Part shown: positions 1 to 8,823 of the stretch, piece after piece
How positions within the stretch are numbered: the stretch's first letter is position 1
Layout: every line of letters starts with the position of its first letter
Notes under the pieces: model-generated
Database searches by the model: none
What the model saw: only the letters and a program-made list of their open reading frames with translations
What the model was told of the DNA's origin: nothing
Origin: Rugamonas sp. A1-17
GTDB lineage: Bacteria > Pseudomonadota > Gammaproteobacteria > Burkholderiales > Burkholderiaceae_D
Direction of reading: 5' to 3'
Assembly (NCBI GenBank): GCA_025548565.1
Contig: JAJLPB010000008.1
Location: 266,025 to 330,024, forward strand
DNA: 64,000 bases
Position numbers and translations under genes: made by a program

Positions 1-491
1 CGGAAACAACCCTGATCTGCGAGACCGGCTACCGGATGTTGGCGAACGCGGTGCAGCGTCACGCACTGGACTGGAGCGATTTCGCGATCGAAATCACCGA
101 GGACGTTTTCATGAACAAATATACGGAACAGATTCTGGCGACCGTCCTCAAATTGCGCGAGCGGGGCGTATCGATCGCCCTCGACGATTTCGGCACCGGC
201 TTCGCGTCCTTGACCAACCTGAGGAACTTCCATTTCGACGACATCAAGATCGACCGCAGTTTTGTTTCCGAAATAGGGGCGGATGTTAAATCGGAGCAGA
301 TCATCAAAGCCATGATCAATCTGGCCGCCAATCTTGGCAAGAGCTGCATTGCCGAAGGCGTGGAAACGGAAGAGCACGTCCTGTTCCTGCGGCAGGCCGG
401 TTGCGTCATCGGGCAGGGCTATTTCTTCGCGCAACCGCAGCCTTTCGAGACCGCCACGCGCGGCCTGCGGTCCATCCTGGCGGCGGCGTGA
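1..491 (+). CDS. EAL-domain c-di-GMP phosphodiesterase, C-terminal part
   Basis: This is the 3' end of a gene that starts before the window; the frame is open from base 3. It matches the C-terminal half of the EAL domain, which hydrolyses cyclic di-GMP to pGpG. Visible family motifs are EITEDVF (metal-binding Glu region), LDDFGTGFASL (the DDFGTG motif with the two catalytic-site Asp residues), IKIDRSFV and AEGVET. These key residues are intact, so the domain is probably active. The N-terminal part (sensor and possibly GGDEF) is not visible. It is followed 10 bases later by a solute-binding protein gene on the same strand, probably co-transcribed. Confidence 0.9.
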   Translation, partial: ETTLICETGYRMLANAVQRHALDWSDFAIEITEDVFMNKYTEQILATVLKLRERGVSIALDDFGTGFASLTNLRNFHFDDIKIDRSFVSEIGADVKSEQIIKAMINLAANLGKSCIAEGVETEEHVLFLRQAGCVIGQGYFFAQPQPFETATRGLRSILAAA

Positions 492-501
492 GGGGGCGGC
501 G

Positions 502-1782
502 ATGGCAATGACGACCCGCGCCTTGAACCAGGCGGCCTGGATGCTCGCGCTCTTCTGCATGCCGCTTGCCCGCGCGGCGCCGCCACGGGCGCCAGCGCCC
601 GGCGCCGGCCCGTTCCAGCCAACGGTGGAGGTGGCGCACTACTGGATTTCGCCAAGCGAGCGCAAGGCCCTCGACGTCTATCGCCGTGCCTGGAAGGGGC
701 TGGGGGGCAAGTGGATCGACATGCCGTCCAAGGATAAGCTGGCCGAAACCACCATGGCCACCGACATGGTCGCCAATGGCTATCCTCCCGCGGTGGTTCA
801 ATGGAATGGGAATGGCGAAAGCATGGAGCTGGCGTCGATGGGGGTCATCCAGGATATCGACGACATCGCGGTTGCCGACCATTGGCGCGACTTCCTGCCA
901 CCCAATTTGATCAAGCACATCAGCTACAAGGGACACATCTACTATGTGCCGGTCAATATCCATGCCGAAAACTGGCTCTGGACCAACAAGAAAATATTCG
1001 ACCGGTTAAAGCTGCCGCTGCCGACCAGCTGGGACGACGTTCTGGCCAGCGCCGCCAAGATCAAGTCCGCCGGCTATGTCCCCATCGCGCTGGGGGCGGG
1101 CGGCTGGGAAATTTCTCTTCTGTTCAACAACATCGTCTACAGTGTTTACGGCCCCGAGGGGTATGCGCGCTTGTCGGGCGGCGGCGATGCCAAGGTCGTC
1201 ATGGCAGCCCCGATGCTGAAGGCGCTGGAGATATTGCGGCGTTTAAGCGCGTTTGTCGATTCCGTCCGGGACGGCAAAACCTGGGTCGACGCGACAATGG
1301 CGGTCGGGCGCGGCCGGGCGGGCATGCAGTTCATGGGCGACTATGCGAAGGGCGAGCTGCTGGGGGCCGGACTGGCGGTCGACAAGGATTTCCGGTGCTC
1401 GCTGGCGCCGGGGACAAAATCCATCTACTTCGTCGTCATCGATGCGTTTGTTTTTCCGGTTACAAATAATGAGCAGGTGCGCCGTTCCCAGCGCCTGTTC
1501 GCGCGCCAGATCATGAATGTCAACAACCAGCTGGCCTTCAACCGCTTCAAGGGATCGATTCCGCCGCGTATCGACATCCAGCGCGACAATCTCGATACGT
1601 GCGGGAAAATTGGGCTCGATTTGATTTCGCGCGAGCACGGGGAGGTGTTCGCGCAATCGATGCTCATGCCGCCGCAAAACTCGCAGGCCTGGATCGATGT
1701 CGTTGCCAACTATTTTAACCATCCCGAAATCTCGCCCGCCAGCGCCCAGCGCCAGCTGGCGGAGGTGCTGTCGCGAAGATGA
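502..1782 (+). CDS. Family-1 extracellular solute-binding protein (sugar-type ABC)
   Basis: A protein of 426 residues starting with a signal peptide (hydrophobic run AAWMLALFCMPLA, cleavage near ARA-AP). The body resembles family-1 (maltose/sugar type) ABC solute-binding proteins: an early VEVAHYWISPSERKALD strand-helix, then a NIHAENWLWTNKKIFD segment typical of the sugar-binding hinge region. The ATG at 502 was chosen because it opens the signal peptide; the frame is open further upstream but that part reads as antisense-like sequence over the EAL gene. No permease or ATPase genes are beside it, and the neighbour is a c-di-GMP phosphodiesterase, so it may act as a periplasmic sensor input rather than a transporter part; that is inference. 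Confidence 0.8.
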   Translation: MAMTTRALNQAAWMLALFCMPLARAAPPRAPAPGAGPFQPTVEVAHYWISPSERKALDVYRRAWKGLGGKWIDMPSKDKLAETTMATDMVANGYPPAVVQWNGNGESMELASMGVIQDIDDIAVADHWRDFLPPNLIKHISYKGHIYYVPVNIHAENWLWTNKKIFDRLKLPLPTSWDDVLASAAKIKSAGYVPIALGAGGWEISLLFNNIVYSVYGPEGYARLSGGGDAKVVMAAPMLKALEILRRLSAFVDSVRDGKTWVDATMAVGRGRAGMQFMGDYAKGELLGAGLAVDKDFRCSLAPGTKSIYFVVIDAFVFPVTNNEQVRRSQRLFARQIMNVNNQLAFNRFKGSIPPRIDIQRDNLDTCGKIGLDLISREHGEVFAQSMLMPPQNSQAWIDVVANYFNHPEISPASAQRQLAEVLSRR

Positions 1783-1820
1783 GGCCCAGGCGGCCGGCGG
1801 CACGCCCGCACACTCCGCTG

Positions 1821-1826
1821 TATAAT
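1821..1826 (+). promoter_or_regulatory. Candidate -10 box upstream of dusA
   Basis: A perfect TATAAT lies 34 bases before the dusA start in the short gap after the binding-protein gene. No convincing -35 hexamer is visible at the usual distance, so the promoter call rests on the -10 match alone. Confidence 0.35.
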
Positions 1827-1859
1827 GGCGACCCCCAAGCGATTCCCATAGTTGCCGCC

Positions 1860-2885
1860 ATGACCATCATCACCCTGCCGACCACCGACACCGCGCCCGT
1901 GAAAGCGAGCCGCCGCCTGTCCGTCGCGCCGATGATGGACTGGACCGACCGCCACTGCCGCGTGTTCCACCGCCACATCAGCCAGCACACCTGGCTGTAC
2001 ACGGAGATGGTCACCACCGGCGCGCTGGTCTACGGCGACGTCGAACGCCACCTGCGCTTCAACGAAGAAGAGCATCCGGTGGCGCTGCAGCTGGGCGGCA
2101 GCGATCCGGCCGATCTCGCCACCAGCGCCAGGCTGGGCGAGAAGTGGGGCTACGACGAAATCAACCTCAACTGCGGCTGCCCGTCCGAGCGCGTGCAGAA
2201 GGGCGCGTTCGGCGCCTGCCTGATGGCCGAGCCGCAACTGGTGGCCGACTGCGTCAAGGCCATGCGCGACGCCGTCAGCATCGACGTCACCGTCAAGCAC
2301 CGCATCGGCATCGATCAGACCGAAAGCTACGACTTCGTGCGCGACTTCGTCGGTACTGTGGCCGAGGCCGGCTGCAGGACCTTTATCGTGCACGCGCGCA
2401 ACGCCATCCTCAAAGGCCTGTCGCCCAAGGAAAACCGGGAAGTGCCGCCGCTGAAGTACGAATTCGCCTACCAGCTCAAGCGCGATTTCCCTGACTTCGA
2501 AATCATTATCAACGGCGGCATCAAGACCGAAGCTGAAATCGACCAGCATTTGCAGCACCTGGACGGCGTCATGCTGGGCCGCGAGGCCTATCACAACCCC
2601 TTCGTGATGGCAGGTTTCGACCAGCGCTACTACGGCGACACGCGCGCTCCCAAGAGCCGCGAAGACGTGCTCGAAGCCATGATTCCCTACATTCAAGCCC
2701 AACTGGCCCGGCACGGCGCCCAGGGCTTGAAAATCAACTCCATCACCCGCCACATGCTGGGCCTGATGACGGGCCTTCCCGGCGCCCGCGCGTTCCGCCA
2801 GGTGCTGTCCGATTCCAAAAAACTCGCCCTCGGCGACCCCGCCTTGCTGCGCGAAGCGGCAGCCCGTCTACGTATTGCTGCGTAG
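1860..2885 (+). CDS. dusA: tRNA-dihydrouridine synthase A
   Basis: A 341-residue flavoenzyme that reduces uridine to dihydrouridine in the tRNA D-loop with NADPH. The N-terminus SVAPMMDWTDRHCR is the DusA FMN-binding signature; NLNCGCPSERVQKGAFGACL carries the catalytic Cys (about residue 120); VKHRIGID and the INGGIK and LGREAYHNP segments of the TIM barrel follow. Length is normal for DusA. The frame is open back to 1779, but the ATG at 1860 follows the candidate TATAAT and gives the expected length. Ordinary housekeeping gene. Confidence 0.96.
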   Translation: MTIITLPTTDTAPVKASRRLSVAPMMDWTDRHCRVFHRHISQHTWLYTEMVTTGALVYGDVERHLRFNEEEHPVALQLGGSDPADLATSARLGEKWGYDEINLNCGCPSERVQKGAFGACLMAEPQLVADCVKAMRDAVSIDVTVKHRIGIDQTESYDFVRDFVGTVAEAGCRTFIVHARNAILKGLSPKENREVPPLKYEFAYQLKRDFPDFEIIINGGIKTEAEIDQHLQHLDGVMLGREAYHNPFVMAGFDQRYYGDTRAPKSREDVLEAMIPYIQAQLARHGAQGLKINSITRHMLGLMTGLPGARAFRQVLSDSKKLALGDPALLREAAARLRIAA

Positions 2886-3232
2886 TACACAGCACAAACT
2901 AGCGTTTCTGGCAAACAATATACTGGACTGTTGGAATTTCCACGCAGAAAGTTCGTTTGCGTATTTTTCGGGCAGTTTTTGCTTGCTTTGAAGCAAAATT
3001 TGCATCTATAATTCCTGAATATACACACATATCCACCGTTATTCTCCGTTTGTATATGGCGGTAAAACTACATGCAAGCTGCTGGTGGAGCCGCTAATTT
3101 TGCATTCGCAGTCATTGTTTGCTACTGTCTAAATATATTACTTAGCAGCAAGGGCCGGGTGGGTTGTGTCGTGCACGAGACGAGACTATCCAGGGCACTC
3201 TTATCAACTGTGTCACTTACGAAGAAGACGAG
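2886..3232. other. Intergenic region dusA to chemoreceptor gene
   Basis: 347 bases, AT-richer than the flanking genes. It must contain the chemoreceptor promoter. I checked for a sigma-28 type element (TAAA, 15 bases, GCCGATAA) and did not find a good match. No RNA gene or clear terminator recognised. Confidence 0.4.
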
Positions 3233-4981
3233 ATGAATTTAGCAAAAATGAAAGTCGGAACGCGCCTGGGTCTTGGATTCGCGCTGGTTCTTTTATTCCT
3301 GGTGGCTGTGACCGCCGTGGGTATCTTCCGCATGGCACAGATTCAGGACCGTCTGGATCACGTGATTTCTGTGAACAACGTGGTGTCGCGCCTGGTGGTG
3401 GACATGCGTTCCAACGTGGGCGACCGCGTGACCTCGCTGCGCATCCTGACCCTGATGACCGATGCCGGCGACATGGAACCGGAAATGAATCGCATCAAGG
3501 AGCTGGCCGGCAAGTACGCCGATGCGCAGAGCAAACTGAGCTCGCAGTTCGCCATCGAAGCCACCGCTGAGGAAAAAGCGTTGCTGGCGACGGTCAAGGA
3601 GCAGGAAGCGATCGCCATGCCGGCCATCGCCAAGGCGTCCGAACTGTGGCTGGCCAACAAGGCCGAGGAAGCCACCAAGGTCCTGATCAAGGAAATCCGC
3701 CCGGCCCAGAAAAAATGGATGGCCGCGCTCGATCAACTGGGCACGCTGGAAGACAAGCTGAACGCGCAGGTGCAGACCGACGCCGCCGCCGGCTTCTCGG
3801 CCGCCCGCAGCTTCATGATCATCATGGGTGTGCTGGCCGTCGCGATCTCGGTGGCCGCCGCCTACATCATCACCCGCGGCCTGCTGAAGCAGCTGGGCGG
3901 CGAGCCGGACTACACCGCCTCGATCGCCGGCAGCATCGCCAACGGCGACCTGTCGATCGCCATCGACACCGACGGCAATGACAAGGACAGCCTGCTGTCC
4001 GAGATGAAGGAAATGCGCAACAGCCTGGTCGACATCGTGGGCCAGGTCCGCTCGGGCACCGAGACCATCGGCACCGCCTCGCGTGAAATCGCCGCCGGCA
4101 ATATCGACCTGTCGTCGCGCACCGAAATGCAGGCCAGCTCGCTGGAGAAGACCGCGTCGGCGATGGAAGAGCTGACCTCGACCGTGAAACAGAACGCCGA
4201 CAATGCCCGCGAAGCGAACCAGCTGGCCTCGGCCGCGTCGGACGTCGCCATCAAGGGCGGCAAGGTGGTGTCGGAAGTGGTCAACACCATGAGCTCGATC
4301 GACGCCTCGGCCAAGAAGATTGTCGACATCATCGGCGTGATCGATGGCATCGCCTTCCAGACCAACATCCTGGCGCTGAACGCCGCGGTGGAAGCGGCCC
4401 GTGCCGGTGAACAGGGCCGCGGCTTCGCGGTGGTGGCGTCGGAAGTGCGCAACCTGGCCCAGCGTTCCGCTGGCGCCGCCAAGGAAATCAAGATGCTGAT
4501 CGACGACTCGGTGGAAAAAGTCGGCGCCGGCACCAAGCTGGTCGGCCAGGCCGGCGTGACGATGGACGAAGTGGTGGCCTCGGTGCGCCGCGTGACCGAC
4601 ATCATGAGCGAGATCGCCAACGCCAGCCAGGAGCAGAGCGCCGGCATCGAGCAGGTGAACCACTCCATCATCGAGATGGACAGCATGACCCAACAAAATG
4701 CCGCGCTGGTGGAAGAAGCCGCCGCCGCCGCGCAAAGCTTGCAGGACCAGGCCGCCGAACTGTCGCGCGTGGTCAGCATCTTCAAACTGGTGGAAGGCGA
4801 GGAGCGCGTGTCGGCTCCGGTGTACCAGCCTGCCGCCGCCAAGGCAGTGGTCAAACCGATCGTTGCCCGTGCTCCTGTCAAGAAACTGGCCTCCGCGCCG
4901 GCGCCTGCCGCAGCAGCCAAACCGAAGAAAGTCGCCGCGGCCGCCAGCGCAGCCGGCAGCGATGAGTGGGAAGAGTTTTAA
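3233..4981 (+). CDS. Methyl-accepting chemotaxis protein
   Basis: A 582-residue chemoreceptor. TM1 is at about residues 12-32, followed by a periplasmic four-helix-bundle-type sensor, TM2 at about 193-212, a HAMP linker, and a long cytoplasmic coiled coil. The highly conserved signalling tip IAFQTNILALNAAVEAARAG lies near residues 374-395. The C-terminus is an Ala/Lys/Pro-rich linker ending in DEWEEF, which fits the xWxxF tether pentapeptide pattern that recruits CheR methyltransferase in receptors such as Tar and Tsr (NWETF). The ATG at 3233 directly precedes a positively charged leader and TM1; the 23-residue upstream extension has no features. It likely signals to a CheA/CheW system elsewhere; ligand unknown. 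Confidence 0.95.
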   Translation: MNLAKMKVGTRLGLGFALVLLFLVAVTAVGIFRMAQIQDRLDHVISVNNVVSRLVVDMRSNVGDRVTSLRILTLMTDAGDMEPEMNRIKELAGKYADAQSKLSSQFAIEATAEEKALLATVKEQEAIAMPAIAKASELWLANKAEEATKVLIKEIRPAQKKWMAALDQLGTLEDKLNAQVQTDAAAGFSAARSFMIIMGVLAVAISVAAAYIITRGLLKQLGGEPDYTASIAGSIANGDLSIAIDTDGNDKDSLLSEMKEMRNSLVDIVGQVRSGTETIGTASREIAAGNIDLSSRTEMQASSLEKTASAMEELTSTVKQNADNAREANQLASAASDVAIKGGKVVSEVVNTMSSIDASAKKIVDIIGVIDGIAFQTNILALNAAVEAARAGEQGRGFAVVASEVRNLAQRSAGAAKEIKMLIDDSVEKVGAGTKLVGQAGVTMDEVVASVRRVTDIMSEIANASQEQSAGIEQVNHSIIEMDSMTQQNAALVEEAAAAAQSLQDQAAELSRVVSIFKLVEGEERVSAPVYQPAAAKAVVKPIVARAPVKKLASAPAPAAAAKPKKVAAAASAAGSDEWEEF

Positions 4982-5079
4982 AACTTTGCCGCAGTCTGCC
5001 GCCGCGCTGTTGCGCGGCACATGGGCCCGCTGTGGGTTTTGATAAACCAGTTATTAAAAATAATTTAGTTGGGAAATAA

Positions 5080-5418
5080 ATGAATAAGTTTTCGACCAGT
5101 GTATTCGCCGCCGTCATCCTGTCCGCCGCTTCGACCGCCTTTGCCGGTGAAGTGCCAGCATCGCTGGATGCCAAGAACTGCAAGGCTGAATACCCTAAAG
5201 CATCGCTGATCAACGAAGAGCAGGGCGACGTCACTATGTCCTTCCTGGTGGCAGCCGACGGCAGCGTCGTCGAATCCAAGGTCGACAAGTCGAGTGGCTA
5301 CAAGAATCTGGACCGCGCCGCGGTCAAAGCCCTGAGCGCCTGCAAATTCAAGCCGGGCACCAAGGATGGCGCCGTAGCCCAGACCTGGACCAAAGTGGAC
5401 TACAGCTGGAAATTGTAA
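5080..5418 (+). CDS. Secreted TonB C-terminal-domain-like protein, copy 1
   Basis: A 112-residue protein with a cleavable signal peptide (VFAAVILSAASTAFA) and a TonB-C-like fold region: a YPKASL entry, then GDVTMSFLVAADGSV and a terminal CKFKPGTKDG segment. Unlike true TonB there is no N-terminal membrane anchor and no Pro-rich spacer, so it is a free periplasmic or secreted domain. Two Cys (in AKNCKAEY and SACKFKP) may form a disulfide. It is the first of two tandem paralogues; the mature parts match at 73 of 90 positions by my alignment. Function unknown. Confidence 0.8.
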   Translation: MNKFSTSVFAAVILSAASTAFAGEVPASLDAKNCKAEYPKASLINEEQGDVTMSFLVAADGSVVESKVDKSSGYKNLDRAAVKALSACKFKPGTKDGAVAQTWTKVDYSWKL

Positions 5419-5484
5419 TCAGAGTCAACGGGGCTGCGCGGCGACGCGCGGTCTGAGTGCCGGATACCTACACTTGGGGAAATC

Positions 5485-5832
5485 ATGTCTACAAATAAGC
5501 GTTGGTTAAGTGTGATCGCAGCAGTGCTCGTTTCGAGCGCACCGGCAGTGTTCGCTGCCGAAGTCCCGGCCAGTTTTGATGCCAAAAACTGCAAGGCCGA
5601 ATACCCGAAAGCGTCGTTGATGAACGAAGAGCAGGGTACGGTATCGATGTCCTTCCTGATCAAAGCCGACGGCAGCGTGGCCGATTCCAAGATCGACAAG
5701 AGCAGCGGCTTCAAGAACCTGGACAAGGCGGCGATCAAGTCCCTGAGCGCCTGCAAGTTCAAGCCGGGCACCAAGGACGGCGCGCCGGCCGAGACCTGGA
5801 CCAAGGTCGACTACGCCTGGAAGCTGGACTGA
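5485..5832 (+). CDS. Secreted TonB C-terminal-domain-like protein, copy 2
   Basis: A 115-residue paralogue of the upstream gene with its own signal peptide (AAVLVSSAPAVFA). The same core is kept: YPKASL, GTVSMSFLIKADGSV, both Cys residues and the CKFKPGTKDG segment. Most of the 17 differences in the 90-residue mature part are conservative, as expected from a tandem duplication kept under selection. It lies 66 bases after copy 1 and is followed by a strong terminator, so the two probably form one transcription unit. Confidence 0.8.
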   Translation: MSTNKRWLSVIAAVLVSSAPAVFAAEVPASFDAKNCKAEYPKASLMNEEQGTVSMSFLIKADGSVADSKIDKSSGFKNLDKAAIKSLSACKFKPGTKDGAPAETWTKVDYAWKLD

Positions 5833-5847
5833 TTCCCTTGAGGTATC

Positions 5848-5879
5848 AAAAAAGGAACCGCCTGCGGTTCCTTTTTTTT
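5848..5879 (+). terminator. Rho-independent terminator
   Basis: A-run, GGAACCG stem, CCTG loop, CGGTTCC stem and a run of T residues, 15 bases after the second TonB-C-like gene. The symmetric A and T runs suggest it works in both directions. Confidence 0.9.
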
Positions 5880-5970
5880 CGCCTGTGCCAACCGTTGTAA
5901 CAAGCTGTAATCGGACTCCGGCGGCGGCGCGCTTCCTTATATAGTAATATCAGAAACTAGGAGGAGTGCC

Positions 5971-6351
5971 ATGAAAACCATCATCGCCGTTGCCGCCGCA
6001 GTGGCGGCCCTGTCCGGCTGCGCCGTCCAGCAGCCCGGCTATTACGCCACCACCACCCGCGTGGTCCAGGATCCTTACCAGTGGCATACCGTCGCGGTGT
6101 CGCCGTCGGACCGCGGCTACAGCAGCGGGTCGTCGACCGTCACCTACGAGGAAGTGCCAAGCTCGCGCACCGTGTACGTCACCGAGCCGGCCTACACCAC
6201 CACCTACGTCCAGCCGGCGCCGGTTTACTACGCGCCCGCGCCCGCCTACTACTATCCGCCGGTCAGCATCGGCCTGGACTTCTCGTTCGGCCACTGGTGC
6301 TGCGGCGGCCACTACCGCGGCTGGGGCGGACGCGGCTACCACCGCCGCTGA
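5971..6351 (+). CDS. Small Tyr/Pro-rich lipoprotein
   Basis: A 126-residue protein with a lipoprotein signal peptide (lipobox LSGC, Cys at residue 17). A strong AGGAGGAG ribosome site sits just before the ATG. The mature part is rich in Tyr, Thr, Pro and Val, with Tyr-dense runs (PAPAYYYPPVS) and a C-terminal Gly/His/Arg-rich tail (CCGGHYRGWGGRGYHRR) that could bind metal or an acidic surface. No known domain recognised. It is isolated between a terminator and convergent ABC-transporter genes. Confidence 0.75.
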   Translation: MKTIIAVAAAVAALSGCAVQQPGYYATTTRVVQDPYQWHTVAVSPSDRGYSSGSSTVTYEEVPSSRTVYVTEPAYTTTYVQPAPVYYAPAPAYYYPPVSIGLDFSFGHWCCGGHYRGWGGRGYHRR

Positions 6352-6379
6352 TCGCCTGACGGCCTGAACGCGGCGGCGC

Positions 6380-7054
6380 TCAGCCGCCGCCCGACTGCGC
6401 GTGCGACAGCGTCAGTCTGCGCTGGACGCCGGCCATGAACGCCGACGTCTTGAAGCGGCCGACCAGCGCCGTGAACACCAGCGCGGTGACAACGAAATAA
6501 AAGCTGCAATAGATGTACACCGGCACCATGACGCTGGTGCCGGTCGCGGCGATCACCGTGTTGCATCGGCTGACCAGCTCGCTCACGCCCACCAGCGACG
6601 AGGCGCTGGAAGCGATGAACGAAATCAGGAACACATTGATCCAAGTCGGAATGAACAGCAGCGCCGCGCCGATGTCCCCGCGCCGCCAGGCGCGGTGCGC
6701 CACCACCAGGCTCTCCGACGTGAACGACAGCGGCGCCGCCGACAAGCCGATCACCGCCTTGACCCACTGCGGCACATGCAGCGTGACGCCGCTGCCCGGC
6801 AGCGCGAATTCGCTGGGCAGCACGAACACCGCGTAAAAGATCAGCGCCAGCGTCGGCACGCCGCGCAGGAAGGTCGAGATGCGCTCGGCGATGGTGGCGA
6901 TGCGGCCATGCCGCGTCACGCGCAGCCAGGCCAGCCCCGCGCCCATCAGCGAACCAAGCGCGACGGCGCACACCGCGATGAAGATATTCCACAGGAAGCC
7001 CTGCAGCAGAAAGGGCGTCCACGTCAACAGGAAGCTCAGGGTTTCGTTGTTCAT
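6380..7054 (-). CDS. Polar amino-acid-type ABC transporter permease
   Basis: A 224-residue inner-membrane permease of the HisM/GlnP type with about five hydrophobic helices (starting FLWNIFIAVCAVALGSLMG). The FLRGVPTLALIFYAVF segment matches the conserved FRGTPLLVQL-like block of this family. The start is the ATG at 7054, which overlaps the stop of the upstream fusion gene as ATGA, showing translational coupling. With that gene it supplies two permease subunits and the binding domain, but no ATPase gene is adjacent. Substrate not determined. Confidence 0.88.
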   Translation of the reverse strand: MNNETLSFLLTWTPFLLQGFLWNIFIAVCAVALGSLMGAGLAWLRVTRHGRIATIAERISTFLRGVPTLALIFYAVFVLPSEFALPGSGVTLHVPQWVKAVIGLSAAPLSFTSESLVVAHRAWRRGDIGAALLFIPTWINVFLISFIASSASSLVGVSELVSRCNTVIAATGTSVMVPVYIYCSFYFVVTALVFTALVGRFKTSAFMAGVQRRLTLSHAQSGGG

Positions 7055-8661
7055 GGTCGCTCCGCCGCCGGCAGCCAGGTTTTTTCCACGTAGTTGAACA
7101 GGCGCGTCCACAGGCTGGTGATCAGGTAGAAGGTGATCAGCAGCACCGTCATGGTCAGGAAGATGTTGCCCTTCTCGGCGATCAGCAGGCTGCTCGCGCT
7201 CAGCAGTTCCGGGATGGCGATGGCCGAGGCGATCATGGTCTGCTTGGTCAGGTTGATCAGCGCCTGCTTGACCGGCCAGCTGGCGTACTGCGCGGTGCGC
7301 GCCAGCCGCTTCAGCTGCAGCCGGTAGTCGGGCTCGGTGGTGCGCACATGGTTGGCCGCCTCGACCAGCGCGCGCATCACCATGCCGGCCGTGTAGTAGC
7401 CGGAGCAGAATGCCGCCACCGCGAACGCCGGCAGCTTCACGCCGAACTCGTGCATGGTCCAGCCGCCGAAGCCGAAGAAGATCAGGTACATCATCAACAG
7501 CGGCGGCGTCAGCCGGCCGTACGCCATGACCGCGTGCAGCATGCGCGTGCCCCAGCCGTCGCGGCCATCGACCGCGACCGCCACCGCGATGCCCAGCGCC
7601 AGGCTGATGACCACGCCGGCCGCGATCAGCAGCATCGTATAGCCGATGCCCTGCACGAACTGGGTGCGGTCGTACGGGTCGTAGAGGAAGTTCAGGTCCA
7701 CCCCCAGTTGCTCCTTGATCCACAGGCCGACCGCCTGCAGGCCGGCCACCTCGGTGCTGGAGACGTTCTCCGCGCTGCGGCAGGCGGCGATCCAGTTGCC
7801 GCTGTTGTTGCGCACGCACTTGTAGAGTCCGTCCTGGCCCCGGTCCGACCAGAGCGCCTGCTGCGCCGTCAGCCACGCGGTCGACGCGATGCCCCATTTG
7901 CGGTTGGCCTCCAGCAGCCAGCCGGTGCGGTGCAGCTCGGCCACGATATTGCCCAGCGCCAGATCCAGCTCGCCGCCGCGCTCGTTGCGCGAGATGAAGA
8001 TCGCCATCGGCGTGACCAGCGCGTTCGGCAGCGGCATCGTGTAGCCGCTCCAGTCGGGCAACTGGCCGGTGTTGGACAACGCCGCCGTCGCGTACAGGAA
8101 GCCGGAACACTGGCCGTCGCGCAGCGCCAGATGGGCGTCGCGCACCGTCTTGTAGGTTTGCAGTTCCAGCAGGTAGCGCTCGCTCATCGGCTTGTTGAAG
8201 TAGCTGCCCTGCACCGCGCAGATGGTCTCGTGGCGGATCTTTTGCCAGGCGTCGACCGCCTGTCCCGGCCGGAACAGCACGTTGACGCTGGTCTCGTTGT
8301 AGCCCGGCTCGATGGCGGTGGCGATCTTGCGCCGCGCCGGCGTGTCGCCGACGGTGGCGATCAGGATGTCGACATCGCCCAGCTCCAGTTTCTGGAACCG
8401 GTTCTCCGTGGTGATGCTGACTTTTTTCAGCGCCACGCCGAGCCGGGCGGCGACCAGCGCGGCGATGTCGCTTTCGAAGCCGACCACCTCGCCCTGCGCG
8501 TTGAGCGAATTGTAGGGGCTGAAGTCGGTCTTGACGCCGACCCGCAGCACGCCGTTCTTGCGGATGGCGTCCAGCGTCGCGCTGCCGCCCGCCTGCGCCG
8601 GCAGCGACAGGAACAGCAGTCCGATCAGACCCAGTACTTTTAAAAAAGCGCTATTCCACAT
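7051..8661 (-). CDS. Fused periplasmic binding protein and ABC permease
   Basis: A 536-residue fusion. The signal peptide (VLGLIGLLFLSLPAQA) is followed by a family-3 (polar amino acid) binding domain with the typical IRKNGVLRVGVKTDFSPYN opening and FESDIAALVAARLG, to about residue 300. A permease domain follows, with helices such as GYTMLLIAAGVVISLALG and an EAA-like cytoplasmic loop near the end. Such fusions occur in some amino-acid importers. Start choice is uncertain: 8661 gives a compact signal peptide, while an in-frame ATG at 8694 would add 11 residues; neither has a strong ribosome site. The partner ATPase is not encoded here. Confidence 0.85.
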   Translation of the reverse strand: MWNSAFLKVLGLIGLLFLSLPAQAGGSATLDAIRKNGVLRVGVKTDFSPYNSLNAQGEVVGFESDIAALVAARLGVALKKVSITTENRFQKLELGDVDILIATVGDTPARRKIATAIEPGYNETSVNVLFRPGQAVDAWQKIRHETICAVQGSYFNKPMSERYLLELQTYKTVRDAHLALRDGQCSGFLYATAALSNTGQLPDWSGYTMPLPNALVTPMAIFISRNERGGELDLALGNIVAELHRTGWLLEANRKWGIASTAWLTAQQALWSDRGQDGLYKCVRNNSGNWIAACRSAENVSSTEVAGLQAVGLWIKEQLGVDLNFLYDPYDRTQFVQGIGYTMLLIAAGVVISLALGIAVAVAVDGRDGWGTRMLHAVMAYGRLTPPLLMMYLIFFGFGGWTMHEFGVKLPAFAVAAFCSGYYTAGMVMRALVEAANHVRTTEPDYRLQLKRLARTAQYASWPVKQALINLTKQTMIASAIAIPELLSASSLLIAEKGNIFLTMTVLLITFYLITSLWTRLFNYVEKTWLPAAERP

Positions 8662-8823
8662 TGTCGTTTTCACGGGCCGAGGACTGGAGTTCATGCTACC
8701 GCAAGGCGGGCTGATCGCGCAACGATGGCGCTGCCCAGTGTGGTGTGGCGGACGGTGGGCGGCCGATTGCGTTATCAAGCTGCTCATGTTATTGTCAATC
8801 GACCTTGTCCTTCCGAGACATCC

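Noticed and set aside
2886..3232. Sigma-28 (flagellar class) promoter for the chemoreceptor
   Set aside because: TAAA matches exist but the GCCGATAA half is not at the right distance.
3293..5020. Long minus-strand frame (575 codons) opposite the chemoreceptor
   Set aside because: His/Gly/Asp/Arg-rich composition typical of antisense reading of a GC-rich gene; the plus strand is a clear MCP.
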